Origin: Chlamydomonas reinhardtii
Taxonomy: Eukaryota > Chlorophyta > Chlorophyceae > Chlamydomonadales > Chlamydomonadaceae
Assembly (NCBI RefSeq): GCF_000002595.2
Contig: NC_057015.1
Coordinates: forward strand, 3,234,952-3,298,951
Length of the DNA: 64,000 nt
Direction: 5' to 3'
Shown here: in pieces, positions 42,901-54,971 of the stretch
Layout: each line of letters starts with the position of its first letter
Numbering within the stretch: position 1 is the stretch's first letter
Made by a program: the position numbers and the translations under genes
The notes under the pieces: model-generated
What the model was told of the DNA's origin: nothing
Database searches by the model: none
What the model saw: only the letters and a program-made list of their open reading frames with translations

Positions 42901-44766
42901 GTCGCAGCCCGGCACCAGCGCTGACGGCACCCAGGCCTTGCGCGACACCGCGCCGCCGGGGCCGCTCGGGCCGCTGCCTGGCTGCTGGCCTGCAGGCGGC
43001 GGAGGCAGCCGCAGAGTCACCAGCGGCTGCGGTGGCGGCGGCGCCGCCAGCACAGGCGTCGCAGCAGCGCTACCATCACCGCCAGCAGCGGCGGCTGCAG
43101 CCGCCTCGGCCGCGGCTGCTGACAGGGCGGCTGCGGCTGAGATGGCGGGGAGGCTCCACACCTTGGCCTGGCAGTCCTCTCCGCTACTGAGAATCCACAG
43201 GTCGGGCGCAGCAGCAACAGCAGCTGGAGCCGCTGCCGGCTCACCGGCCGCGTCCTCCCCGGCCGCGCTGCCAGGCGTGGGTGCCGCTCGTGCTTCCTCT
43301 ACCGCCCCCGGCGCCGGTGCGCTGCTGCTGCCGCCGCCACCGGCGGTGGTGACGAGCGGTAGGCCGGCCAGCTGCAGGCTGTGCACACCACCGCGGTGGG
43401 CCGCCGGCAGCGTCAGCAGCACCGACGCCGACGCCACGTCCACCAACACGATGCTGCCATCGGCCAGCCCTGCAATCACGCGGCCGCTGGCCCCGGCGGC
43501 GGGGCCGGTGACGTTGACGGCGACCAGGCACTGGACGCGGCTGGGCAGAAGTGGCGCCGTGGAGCCCGCGCGCGTAAGCGGCTTGCGGACGCCGGTCTCG
43601 GGCACCCACAGCACCAGGCCGCCGGAGGCATCGCCCGCCACAAACTGCAGCACCGGCGAGCTACGGCATTGGAAGGGTGTGGGCAATGGAGCCGTGTTGG
43701 GGCCGGGTGACCACAGGACATTCACGCGATACCTACCAACGCTTGAGCATACCACCTCGGAAACTCCAGAGTGCAGACTGCCCCCCTATACCAGTCCTTG
43801 GCCATCAAGGTTACCGTACCGCAAGCCCCCGTAACCCTGCGAGTGTCCGAACCGACATGAGCCCCACCTGGGCAAAGCCACCAGCGCTGTGACCTCGGGC
43901 GCCTTGCCCTTGCGGTGGGTGCGCACCGGCTCCCCGCTGACCATGTCCCAGCACCTCAGCGAACCATCTTCGCAGCCCGCCGCCACCAGCGGGCGACCAC
44001 CGACGCTCTCAGGCGGCAACGCCACACATGTCACTCTGCACGACAGGCCCGCGGCAGGGACACGCTTGCGAGCAAGTCCTGAGCGGCATGTTGGGGTTCC
44101 ACTACAGTGGCTGTTCGCTATGCCAGGGCCAGGACGTTGCTGGCACGTGAGGACATGCGCCACCAGATGTGTGCGAAGGCCGCGTCGCGGCTTCAGCAAC
44201 ACGCAGGCCGAGCGCAGGCAGCAAATTGCATGTGCTGCCCGCAATCATCCCGACCCACCCGCTGCCCACCCACTACCTTGCAACCCAAGGCTGTGCGCAC
44301 CTGCTCCCGCCCGTGGGCAGCATGCGCTGCACGGTGCGGCTCTGCGCGCAGGCCACCACCACCGCGTAGTGGCCGCCATACGCCACCAGCTGCTGGCTCG
44401 GCAGCACCGCCACCACCTGGCTGCTGAACCTGTGGGCATGTGAGGCGCATCAGTGACCTTACCAATGGGTGTGATGTGGTCTGACATGTAGGGGCTACGA
44501 GCTATGTGGCATAGCGCGGCGCAATCGGCGGTTGACAGTGCGTGCGGCTGTGACCCCGGCCCCTGCTTCCGGAATGCGGGTTTGCGGCCCGTGGGCGCAC
44601 TGGCTTGAACAGGCCTGACACTCTAGCCCTTGCACCACTTGCAAAACGCATCAAGAGTACAGGAGCAGCGAACGGCGTGGGCAAAGCACGGACGCTGGCT
44701 CCCGACTCCCGACTCCGCCTACCAGTTGGGGGAGGGCGGCAGGACCACCGCCGACGGAGCCGCCAT
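36964..44766 (-). CDS. GEMIN5: Gemin5-like WD-repeat snRNP assembly protein
   Basis: Gemin5 recognises the Sm site and cap of snRNAs and delivers them for Sm-ring assembly; it also binds ribosomes. Nine exons, minus strand: 44723-44766, 44301-44429, 43868-44035, 42822-43732, 42005-42700, 41474-41869, 39877-41271, 39309-39655 and 36964-39177 (6300 nt, 2099 aa). The N-terminus carries LPPSPNW (9-15), as in animal Gemin5. WD units follow, among them LLAVGCGDRTIRAV, LWKDVRDQVVVVAWHPVDS with RYLAFGCADGSVGLMDVKT, SCGGEGRLLRWPGP and LFSGGRDQAVRCW. The end (SFVASMWEGDVGGALSTAA onward) matches the start of the helical TPR-like region. A ~350-residue Gln/Pro/Ala-rich insertion interrupts the propellers in exon 7, with His/Gly-rich ones elsewhere. 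The protein stops soon after the TPR-like start, lacking the long C-terminal region of animal Gemin5. Head-to-head with EIF3E. Confidence 0.85.
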
Positions 44767-45144
44767 TGTCTCGTGATTGGCTGCGCTGTTTCTGGGCTCC
44801 CGCAACCCTCACCAGAGTCGCGTAGGCAAGCGCAGAGAAACGCAAGAGTGTGGCGATAGAGATCACGTCATTTCCCTACAGAGAAAGGGAAATGTGCCGA
44901 TGCCCTATCTATACATACACCTAACCTCTTATGTATTAGTTCGGAGTCCGAAAGCCCGTTTTGAGCGGGCCAGGCCGATGGGCACTCGGACCCCCATCCG
45001 GCACAGCGCGAGAGCGGGCTGCGCACCGGGGCGTAGATCGCCCGTTCCTTTGTCATTCCCGCAGCCCCCACCCCATAATTGTTTCACAGCGGACTGGTCA
45101 GGCCTTAGGACTAGGCAAGGGGCGTAGCCGCCGCCGAGAGAAAG
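44767..45144. promoter_or_regulatory. Shared Gemin5 / EIF3E upstream region
   Basis: 378 bp between divergent start codons. The EIF3E side is pyrimidine-rich and locally AT-rich around 44880-44940. No named element assigned. Confidence 0.4.
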
Positions 45145-46590
45145 ATGGCTGCCACCAACTATGAGCTTTCTTCCAAGCTGGTCCAGTATCTGGACCTGCA
45201 CCTTACGCTGCCTATTATGGAATACCTCCAAGAGCGCGGCCTTTACAATGAGGACGACATCCTGCGCGCCAAGCTGGCGCTGCTGGACAAGACGAACATG
45301 GTACGCGCTTAGTGTTTAGATCTGGAGACCTGGCACTTGGAATGAGCTATTGGACAGGCTGGGGATGCCGGAAGCGGGAAGGGCAGCTCAGCGAGTGCAG
45401 AGGCCATCGGCCTTTCCAGTTTGAGTCCGGGTCGCTGAGCGAAAAATTCGATGTTGTAGGTGGATTTTGCGATGGATATCTACAAGGGCCTAAACGGCGT
45501 GGACGAGGTGCCTGCGGAGATGAAGGACCGCCGCAGCCAGGTGGTGGCGCGTCTTCGCCAGCTGCAGGCGGACGTGGACCCCATTATCAAGTGTCTGCAG
45601 AACAGGCATGTGGTGGAGAAGTTCCGTCAGGATAAGAGCTTCAACCTGCAGTTCCTCCAGGAGGAGTTCCAGATTGGCGCGGAGCACGTCGAGGCGCTGT
45701 ATCAGTACGCGCGCTTCCAGTTCAACTGCGGTAACTACTCGCTGGCGGCGGAGCTGCTGCAGTCTTACCGCACGCTCTGCACCAACAGCGAGCGCAACAT
45801 CAGCGCACTGTGGGGCAAGCTCGCTGCGGAGATCCTCATGCACGAGGCGGTGAACATCCAGGAGGCACGGGAGGACGTGTTCAAGCTGAAGGAGGTCATC
45901 GACAACCAGACGTTCGCCCCCCCGCTGGTGCAGCTGCAGCAGCGCACCTGGCTGCTGCACTGGTCCCTGTACGTCTTCTGGAACCATGAGAACGGCCGCA
46001 ACGACATCATTGACCTGTTCCTCTCCCCAGCCTACATCTCCGCCATCCAGATCAACGCGCCGCACCTGCTGCGCTACGTGGCGGTGGCTGTGGTCATCAA
46101 CAAGAAGAAGCAGCGCAGCGTGCTGAAGGAGCTCATCCGCGCCATCCAGCAGGAGTCGTACGAGTACTCGGACCCAGTGACCCAGTTCCTGGAGTGCGTG
46201 TTCGTGCACTACGACTTCGACGGCGCCCAGCAGAAGCTGAAGGAGTGCGAGGCGGTGCTGGACAACGATTTCTTCCTGGCGGCCTACAAGGACGAGTTCA
46301 TTGAGAACGCGCGCCTGTTCATCTTCGAGACGTACTGCCGGATACACCAGTCCATCTCCATTGCGCTGCTGGCGGAGCGGCTGGGCATGGACCAGGAGGC
46401 GGCGGAGAAGTGGATTGCCAACCTCATCCTCAACGCCAAGCTGAACGCCAAGATTGACTCCAAGTCGGGGACGGTGGTGATGGGCACGCAGTCGCAGTCC
46501 GTGCACGAGCAGCTGGTGGACAAGGCCAAGATGCTGTCCGTGCGCACCTACGTGCTGGCCAACACCGTGGTGGGCAGCGTCAAGCCGTAA
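45145..46590 (+). CDS. EIF3E: Translation initiation factor eIF3 subunit e (INT6)
   Basis: PCI-domain subunit of eIF3, which recruits mRNA and initiator tRNA to the 40S subunit. Two exons: 45145-45300 and 45460-46590 (1287 nt, 428 aa), phase 0. It begins with the conserved helical stretch LHLTLPIMEYLQERGLYNED and continues through FLQEEFQIGAEHVEALYQYA and LVQLQQRTWLLHWSLYVFWN to a C-terminal PCI domain (RLFIFETYCRIHQSISI, then LNAKIDSKSGTVVMG). Length matches plant and animal eIF3e (435-445). One of the most conserved genes in the window. Long 3' gap to the next gene; no TGTAA recognised nearby. Confidence 0.96.
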
Positions 46591-48521
46591 GGCACCGCGG
46601 CGAGCAGCAGCCGGGGGAGGAGGAGCAGCAAGCAGGTGGGAGTTGGAGCCATGGCGGCGGGCGGGATGGGGTTGGCGGGGGCGCGGGGATGCATGTGGGC
46701 CAGGGGGTCGTCTGGGGCTTGGTATTGGCGGGAATGGGGTGGAATAGAAAGGCAAGCTCTGGAGGTGAAGAGTGCTGGATTCCTAAGGGATTGGTAGATG
46801 GGGTAGCAATTGCATTGGGCAGACGGCTGCTAGGCCCAGTTCCAGCGGTGCTCCGCACGCGGCATGGCAAGGAAGGGGACCCGCGGCCTGGTAACGGACG
46901 TGCAACAATTCGCCGGTTGATACGGAAGAAGCCCTGGGAACTGCGAAGAGGTTCGAAAGGTTGACGTGACGAGGAATCACTTTACCTCAAGCTCTGATCG
47001 CCATCCATCATTCCCTTTTGCCTTGTAGATTGCGGGCTTGCTTGTGGACGACAGCGGTGTGCAGGGCGCGGTCTGCCGCTTCGGCAGGCGATTCACGACA
47101 GCAGCGAGCTTTGAGTTACGGGATTCCGTTGCGGGATGGGCAGCTTTCTACAGCAGCAAGCGTGGGAGCGCTGGCGACGGCTGCTGCACGGATCAGACCA
47201 GGAGCGCTGGGCGGAGGGCGCGGCAGCGGGTGTGGGACAGCGCTGGCGAGCGGCGTTCGAAGGTGCTGATGAGATGAGCAGTGACGTAGACGGGCGACAG
47301 CGGCTTTGCAATACAGTGAAGGGCGGTAGGAGCGCGGCGGCTGGAATTTGCAGCAGCTGCACGATTATCCCATGGGCGGGGCGCAAGGGCATGCTTGTTC
47401 AGCGACGTGAGACGGGGGGGTCGCCCCCTTGGCAGTGTGTTCGCGCGCGCCAGCAGCAGCGCGTGCCGGGGGGCTGTGCAGCCGCGGCTGGCACGGACTC
47501 GGCAACGCTTGTTCGGGTGAGCTCATTGGATGGGCTGTCTCGTGCTAGGGAGGCGGTGCATTCGCGTTCCCGTCGGGCTGGTGCGCTGCAGGCAATGGAT
47601 TTCCTGGGGCTAGGGTCGGCATTGCCCGCTGCTGGTGGCTGCAGAGTGTACCTGGACGGGCACATGCTTTGGATAAGCCTGAGCGTGGACCGGCGTGGGG
47701 GCAATCGGCGTTGGCGTAGTGAGGAGCAGATAGGTTCTCGTGTATGCAGGCAGTGTGGCAGTGCGGCAGTCCGCACACGGGCTGTGGATGTAGGTGTGAA
47801 CGCTGTGCCAACGAGACTGAAACTACGTAGGATTCGGGCTAGACCTAAGAGGACCATTCGGGGGAATAGGGGTCGGGACAGAATTTCGCAAGCGCAGGCA
47901 GGCATTTTCGCTTTCTTGCAATTCGGGTGTTAGCGGGTAGACATGGATGAGACGAATGGGGTATCTAGCGGGTAGAACTGGATTATGTGCGTATGATGGC
48001 ATCACCATAGAGGCAAGAGTAGCCTCTGCAAAACTGTAGCAGGCTAGATGCACTAGTGCAGTGGAGTGAGGCATGTGATGCAAGGCAGGTGCTGCGCCCG
48101 GTTTTGGTTCGTTGCCGCCGGGGCTGGGGCCAGCGCCCGTTTGTGCTGCGACACGTTGTTACATGAGGACTGGCATTGTCTGTGTCGGTCTGCTCCTGCA
48201 TTCATATGCGGTTATGCGCGGTGCCGGCGGTGGTGGGCATTACTTGCCGGTGCGGTCTGAGACTGTGTCGCCGCCTAACTGCTTACTGGACTCCCACATA
48301 TACTTCAGTTCGGCGCGCAGCACTACCCCTATCCATCCTGCAGACACGGAGTCGGTCAGAAAGCAGAAGTACAGATCCCGCCAAGGAGCGTAGGACCCGC
48401 CGCCAACCAAGCGCATTCTATCCCACCTGAACGCTCGCTTGACAATCGACACCATGTACTCCGACCACATAATCTTACTCCTCCAGCAATAACCCCACAG
48501 CCCCGCTACGCCCTTGTCTTC
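46591..48521. other. Convergent 3' UTRs of EIF3E and CPSF3
   Basis: 1.9 kb without a supported gene. A plus-strand open frame of 265 codons (47136-47933) shows no domain and is probably fortuitous 3' UTR or intergenic. The CPSF3 3' UTR occupies the right end on the minus strand. Confidence 0.45.
48159..48163 (-). terminator. Poly(A) signal candidate of CPSF3
   Basis: Minus-strand TGTAA about 360 nt beyond the CPSF3 stop. Confidence 0.5.
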
Positions 48522-51500
48522 CTAGTCATGCGGCCGGTCCAGCGGCGCGGGCCGTATCGCCGCCGCCAGCCGGTCCAGGCTCTTCTCGATGCGCGCCCGC
48601 AGCCCCGGCTCGCCGCACACCACCTTGCCCGCCCGGTAGTCCACAGCGGCCTCCACGCCGTCCACGTCCAGCCGCACCAGGCCGCCCGCCTCGTCCACCG
48701 CCGCCGGCCCGAACTGGCCGCGCAGCAGCGCGCCAATCAGGTGGAGCTCGGCGGCTGCGGCTGCGGCCTCGTCGCCGGCGGCGCGCGCCGCCAGCATGGC
48801 GGATTCGGCGCTGGTGGCCTCGGGCGGCTCGCCAATGGACTGTGTTGTAATGGGAACGGAGCGATGGGAAACTGCGGGCTCAGAGCGTGCTGGAGCAAAC
48901 ATGAAGTGACCCCAGATTGCAGGCGCCCTGCCCTCCATTGCCGTCCCATGCACCCGCTACATCCTCAACACCCGCCCACCACGCCTGGCACCCGGTGCCC
49001 ATTCAAAAGCGCCCGCCAGCCCGCGATCGCGTCCTAGTCCGCCCCCTCACCTGCAGCACTACAGCCACCACCGCGTCCGCCACCATGTCGCCCTGCCGGC
49101 CTCCCTCCCACTCCAACACCACGTGCGACACCACGCCGCTCGCGTCGTCCGCCGGCACGTAGCGCACCGTCACCAGCTCGCCCACCACCACCGCCAGGCT
49201 CTCGCCACCCTTCACGAAGCATTGCGAAGCGGAGGACGACAAAGCGGGAGGGCAGAGTCAGTGTGAAGATGCGAGCAGGCTAGGGTGGGTACCTGAAGTA
49301 CAGTCCTATTGCTCCACAGATCCACAGCTGTGTGAATGCCGCCAAACGGCATTTACGCAATCACAGCCTCACAGCCATATCTGCGCCCAGCCCCGCACCA
49401 CACGCCTGCACCCACGCCTGCACCCAGCGCCACCCACACCCACCTTGCCGCCCTCCGCGTCCGGTGCCGTGGCCACGGGCAGCGTGCCGGCTCCCTCCAC
49501 GCCCTCAAACATCACCTCCAGCGCCAACCGGATGGCGGTGAACGGCACGTCCACGCTGATGGCCTGGCGCTGCGTGACACTGCCCTTGAGCAGCTTGGTG
49601 TATCGCGGCAGGTCGGAGGGCGCCAGCAGCTGCGTGGCGAAGCCGCCGCCCTGCCGCACAAGCACGCCGCGCACGGCCGCGCCCTCACGCGGCGGCTTCT
49701 CGCCCAGGCGGCCCTGCAGCCGCACGCTGCGGTCGGGCTTGTGCTCCACCTGCAGCAGCGGGGCGTTGGCCGGGCGCATGCACACACATGAACAAACACA
49801 TACATATTAACGAAGATGTACTAATATTGCATACATGATGAGGCCTAATACGGCCTGGTTGCTCAAATCTCGCCACACGCCCCCCCCATCACCCCCAATC
49901 CTGCCCCAGCCCCCGCCCCCAAACCACGCCCCTGCTACAGCCCACTCACCGCCACGGTCTGTGCCAGTATGGGTGTGTACACCTCGCGCGCCACCCCCGC
50001 CGCCTTGGCGCCGTCCTTGAGCGCCTTGGCCAGCTTGCGCATCTCGCCGTACTCGCCGTGCACCAGCACCACGTGCGGCGGCCGGACCGCGTCCAGGAAG
50101 CCGGACGTCTGGTCGTAGTCAGCGTGCGCGGAGAAGGAGATGTTGTGCACCGCGATGCGCAGCGGGACCTGGCGGCGGTGGACATGATTGGGGAGGCATT
50201 GCCGTTAGTACTGTGCAAGCCCGACGCCCAGGGCCGGAGCTAAGTGATGGGGCATTGGGGTCTTGCCCAGCGTTGCCGCACGCTAAGTACTGAACGAGCG
50301 CGTTGGCTAGGAGGGGGCGTTCGAGGTGGGCGGACCGGGCCCTGCCCCCGCGAGGTCTCGGGCCAGGCGGCACCCACCCTGCGGCCCTCCCGGGTGGTGA
50401 TGGAGCTGGGGCCGCCCAGGATCTCCTTGGCCAGAGTGCCCTGCGGTGGAGAGGGCGGCAGCGGCGGCGGTGGTGAGCTAGGCATCGTGAGAGGTACGTA
50501 TGGTACCGAATCATAAGTTATGCCGGCTGCAAGCGGCATGCCCGGAGCACCGTGACGGAAGCCTCTGTCCAGCACCCGTCCCCGTCCACTCCCTTAGGCC
50601 CTGGCACTGCACCCGCACAGACGCGCAGACGAACAAACACATAGACGTGAACGCCCCTGAGCACTACAGCGTGCACACCGACGCACGGACGCACACACAC
50701 GCCCCTCCCTAAACTGACAGCCCGCCTCTCCTCACCTGCACCGCGAAGTCGCAGATGATGCAGGTGTTGCGGCTGTCCTCGCACCAGGCCTCAAAGAAGT
50801 CCCGGCTGGCGCCACTCTGCAGCCCCGAGGGCGTGGCCATGATGACGCAGGGGCCGCTGTAGTCGGAGATGAAGTGGGCGGGGTTCTTGAGCGTCTGCAC
50901 ATGCCGGAACTTGAAGGGGTTGCGCTCCTGAAGGGCCGCGACGGGACGCAGAGGGGCAAGGGAAAGGGGGTGGAGACATCGTTAGCGCGTGGAGCGGTCG
51001 GAGAGCGCTGGACGAGGGCAACAACTGCAACAGTAAGTACATAATGGGAAAACCGCTGCGGGGCTGTCAGCACGGGTTGGGCCAAGCCGCAGGCGCCGCA
51101 TGTCGAGCTACCGGGCGCTGTCCCTCAAGGGGGCCCCAACCAGCCCCCTTGGCCCCCTTTGGCCCCGCCCCCCTTGGCCTCGCCGCTGCTCACGTGGAAG
51201 ACCCTCTTGATGTCGTCGTTGAGTGACTCCACGTACGTCTGGTACACACCAAGTGCCTTGCTCATCATAGAGCTGGCCTGTGGGGCGGGTGGGTGGGGTC
51301 CATGCATACTACTTTGTACGACGATTTGGGGGGGGGGCCCGGCCGGAGAAGAGTGGAGGAGGTTCTGAAGGAGTAGGCGTTGCTACTGGGTGCGTTGTTG
51401 AGAAGCTAGGCAGCAAAGATTTAATACATGCCAGCCCTTGGGTGCCGCCAGCAGTCGGAGTGCGCATTGGTGAGCGCACAAGCGCACAAGCGCACACACA

Positions 51501-54133
51501 CACACACCTGGTATATGGGTATGCCGCTCAGCTCCGACTTGTGCGCCTCCCAATACTCGTCCAGCAGCAGCAGCAGCTCCTGCGGGAGTGGGGGCACAGG
51601 CAGGCGGCGTGGCCACACGGCAGGTAGATTGCATTGGGTATGAGATGGGTAGGGATGGATGCGCGGGACTGGCAGTGCGTGCGCGAGACCACAGCCCGCC
51701 GACCAGCCATGGCTGCTTTGACAAGTATCCTCCTCCCCCAGTTCCCCTCGCGCTCGCCGGCTGCCCCACCTGCGCGCGCCCCAGCGCCACCACGGGCATG
51801 ATGACTCGGCCGCCGCGGTTGATGGTGTTGCGGATGGTGTCCAGCAGCAGCTGCTCGCGCTGCAGGCGGGGCAGGTGCCGGCTGGTGCCGTACGTGCTCT
51901 CCACAATCACTGCAGCAAGCAGCAGCAGCAGCAGCACCGCAGCACAGCAGCACAGCAGCACAGCAGCACAGCAGCAACAACATGAGAATTCGCATCGCAA
52001 TCCACTCCACGCATGCGCATGAACAAGGGCAACAGGGACACTGCTGGCCCACCATGACCCGCACCGCCCGCACCCCGCCACCAAGCCCCGCCGGGGCCCC
52101 TACCCTGTGTCCCTACCCTCCACCACTCGCTCCAGCCGCCGCCGCCGCCACCAGCTCACCTATGTGCGGCTTGACGGGCGGTATGTCTGCCGCGGGCAGG
52201 TGCCTGTCCGGCAGGCGGCTGTAGTCGCCTGTGTAGAGGCACCTGCAGCCCGCCACCTCCACCAGGAACATGGCGGCACCCAGCACGTGGCCGGCCCGGT
52301 ACGGCGTGATCTGCAGGCGCAAGGGCAGCAGCAGGGGGGATTGTGTGCGCAAGCCTAACGAAACACGGTAGGTCCCAATAATCAAGGTATAGCCGCCCGG
52401 GGGGAAGAAAGGGGAGCTGGTACGGGCGAGCAGTGCAGCGACAGAGCGCGAGCAGCAGCCACACCATGCAGGCCACACGGCGCGGATCAGCGCCTCGGGA
52501 CCTGGCGCTGATCCGTGGCGTGTGATCCGGGAAGCGGCCCGCGCATTTGTCCCAGCGTGCTCTTGCTGCACCCCACCCTCCCCACTTGCGCTGCCCCCAC
52601 CCCGGTGCTGCCCGGCCCCGCACCACCGACTGACGCGCCCACCGACCCAGCCACCAACTCGCCCACCCAACCACCACCACCTCCCACCTCCCCGCTGCCC
52701 CCTCGCCCCCACATCCCGCCCCCCGCCCCCAACACACACACCCGATCGCACCTGCATTCCCGCCACCTCGATGGTCTGGTAGAAGTCCACCACCTCGATG
52801 CGCTGCATGCTGGCCTCCAGGTCGTCCTCATTGAACAAAGCCTCCTGCAGGCGGGGAGGCGGAGGGAAAGGGGAAGTTCGTTCCGGAGGCCAATAAGAAC
52901 CCGAGGAGAAGTGGAAGCAAGCTGTTTGCACCGTTTCCATGATCATCAAGATTGTAAAGAGAAAGGGGGCGGCAGAAGGGGCATCGCGGCGATTTGGTGT
53001 GGGGGGGGGGGGCGGGGTGGGGGTGACAAGGACATAGGGCGCCCTGACAGCCTTCGTGAGTAAAACCCGGCTTCCCTCTCCCTCCTTCCGGGCCGCCACG
53101 GGCGCCCTCCCCCACCTCCCGTAAGTCTTCTCGCTGGCGACTGCCGCCTTTGCCTGTGCTCCGCTAATTTGGCTTGGCTTAGTTTAGCCATTCGCATGAA
53201 TGGCTACCCCCCTTTATTTTAGGATTCGAATGAACTATCCCCCCAGCCCCGCACCTCGCTGCTGTGCTTGGAGCCCTTGGCCAGGTCCCGCAGCAGCGAG
53301 TAGTAGATGGCCTTGGTGGGGTGCGTCATGAAGATGCGGCCCTGTCCAGTGAGAGGAGGGGAGGAGAGGGGAGCGGAGGATGTGCAATGGATCAAATACA
53401 GGGGCAAGGGTGCAAGCAAGCAGGAAACGCAGCAAGTAATCCCGGCATTCGGGCAGCAGAGATAGGGGTGTGGAGTTGAAGGGCGGGGGGCAGAGCGGGT
53501 TGCGCCGTGTGTGCATGGCCCCGGAGGATGACGAGTGGAGGCAGTACGCTATACTGAAACCCACCAAACCCGCCCAATCCTGGGCGGCACCGACGTGCGC
53601 AGCGTTCGCCGCGGACCCACGCCTCTGCTGGCGGGCGACGTACTGCGCTTGCGGGCCTTGCACCCCGGCTGAGTCTGTGCTTTACTGCCCCTCCGCAACA
53701 GCAGCTCCATCATGCCGCCCAGCCTCCAACCCCTGCCCTACCGCCACATTCATCCCGCACCTTGAAGCGGGTCTTTCGCAGCAGGTAGGGGACCGCGGCG
53801 CAGTGATCCAGGTGGAAGTGGGTGATGAGCGCCACGTCCACCGTGTCAATGTCGATTTCGTCCAGCAGGGGCAGGCTATCCATTCCCTTGAAGGCGGGAT
53901 GGATGCCACAGTCAAACATAACAGTCTTGTCCCTGTGTGCGGTGCGTATATGTAAGCGTTCGCGACGAGCGTGCTGGCCATCGATCACCCCGCACTCACT
54001 GGTACTTGAAGATAATACATGAGCGGCCCACTTCTGAGCCAGCTCCTAGAGGAATGATATGTGCATGCGTGGACGTGTCAGGCTCGCCGTCAGCGGGCCC
54101 TTCATCTATTTTCCGCTTCGCCGTTGCTGCCAT
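48522..54133 (-). CDS. CPSF3: CPSF73, pre-mRNA 3'-end endonuclease
   Basis: Zinc-dependent nuclease that cuts pre-mRNA at the polyadenylation site and histone pre-mRNA, within CPSF in the nucleus. Fourteen exons, minus strand: 54000-54133, 53761-53932, 53255-53341, 52752-52844, 52160-52310, 51770-51909, 51508-51579, 51194-51277, 50736-50927, 50378-50440, 49950-50168, 49444-49749, 49051-49209 and 48522-48839 (2190 nt, 729 aa). Metallo-beta-lactamase HFHLDH at 83-88, His170 in [14 protein letters not shown] at 216-220, then the beta-CASP domain with SAHADY (His411) and VHGEYGEM (His433). All expected metal-binding motifs are present, so it should be active. The C-terminal domain keeps its usual position but is more Ala-rich. 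Human CPSF73 is 684 residues. The exon 13 acceptor (AAG) is the weakest site. Confidence 0.95.
51911..51978. repeat. CAG-type repeat in a CPSF3 intron
   Basis: Imperfect CAG/CAGCA units directly beside the acceptor of CPSF3 exon 6. On the sense strand this reads as TGC-rich sequence in the polypyrimidine tract. Confidence 0.8.
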
Positions 54134-54971
54134 CCTATCTAAGTCAAGCAGCTCTTGCGTGCTATCTAACGTTTAGATTAGTTACAGTTCCTTTTTGCCA
54201 TCCGATGAGCCCGAGCGCTCAAAGCAAACGTAAGTAACCTTCACGACGGGCCACTCGACTTGTAGAGGACGCGAAACTGCTTGTTTGAGAGCTTTAGGTA
54301 TTGATAGCCAGCGGGGTCGGCATAGGGGCAGCCTTTCGGCTGCATCGCTCGTCAGATCGACACACACTCAAGCGCCCCCCCCCCCCTCGTCTCTTGGACC
54401 CCCAAAGGTTTTAAGTCACTATGCCGCCCACGGTACGCATATCTAGACATGACAGGCGGGCCGAAGTAGAACGTGCTGTACCTCCCCCACCCTTGCATGC
54501 TCATCAAGCACAAGCAGAAAGGGTTCGCCCAACCCGTAGCGGCAATGTCTGACGCGGTTGGGCCCAGGGGGGGGCGGAGCCTGGCTGGCCTGGCAGCGCA
54601 AGCTCTTGGTCTTGCACTCTTGCCTGCTTGCTACTAAGCAGTGATACACATTACATTGAGGTTGTTCTCCAGTCTGTGCAGAAGGTGAGGCAGTGAGGCA
54701 CTGAGGCCCTTTTGATGAAGACGCTGGATCCAACGGCCACCTTCACAGACAGCGCAGTGAGGGTAGCTACCTCTGCACGAATGTCAGGTCCTCATAAGAT
54801 AAGAGTTTCACGTATACACTTATGTGCCTCCAAGGCACTCATGCCGTATAAGCCCTAGAACTCGCACTCGCAGCGGTGTCAACTCGAGGCCAGTCTCACG
54901 CGCACACGAAGTAATTACGGTCACGGCTTACGCGCGACGCAGCCTGCATTGTCTGCAAACAAGTCACTTCA
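54134..54971. promoter_or_regulatory. Upstream region between CPSF3 and F-box gene A
   Basis: 838 bp between divergent start codons. Contains a run of 12 C around 54374-54385 and a G run near 54570. Lower GC content than the genes. No specific element assigned. Confidence 0.35.

Noticed and set aside
46950-46965. tRNA B-box-like GGTTCGAAA
   Set aside because: No matching A box or cloverleaf around it; no tRNA gene found anywhere in the window.
47136-47933. 265-codon ORF after EIF3E
   Set aside because: No domain, and it lies between convergent genes. GC-rich DNA yields such frames by chance.
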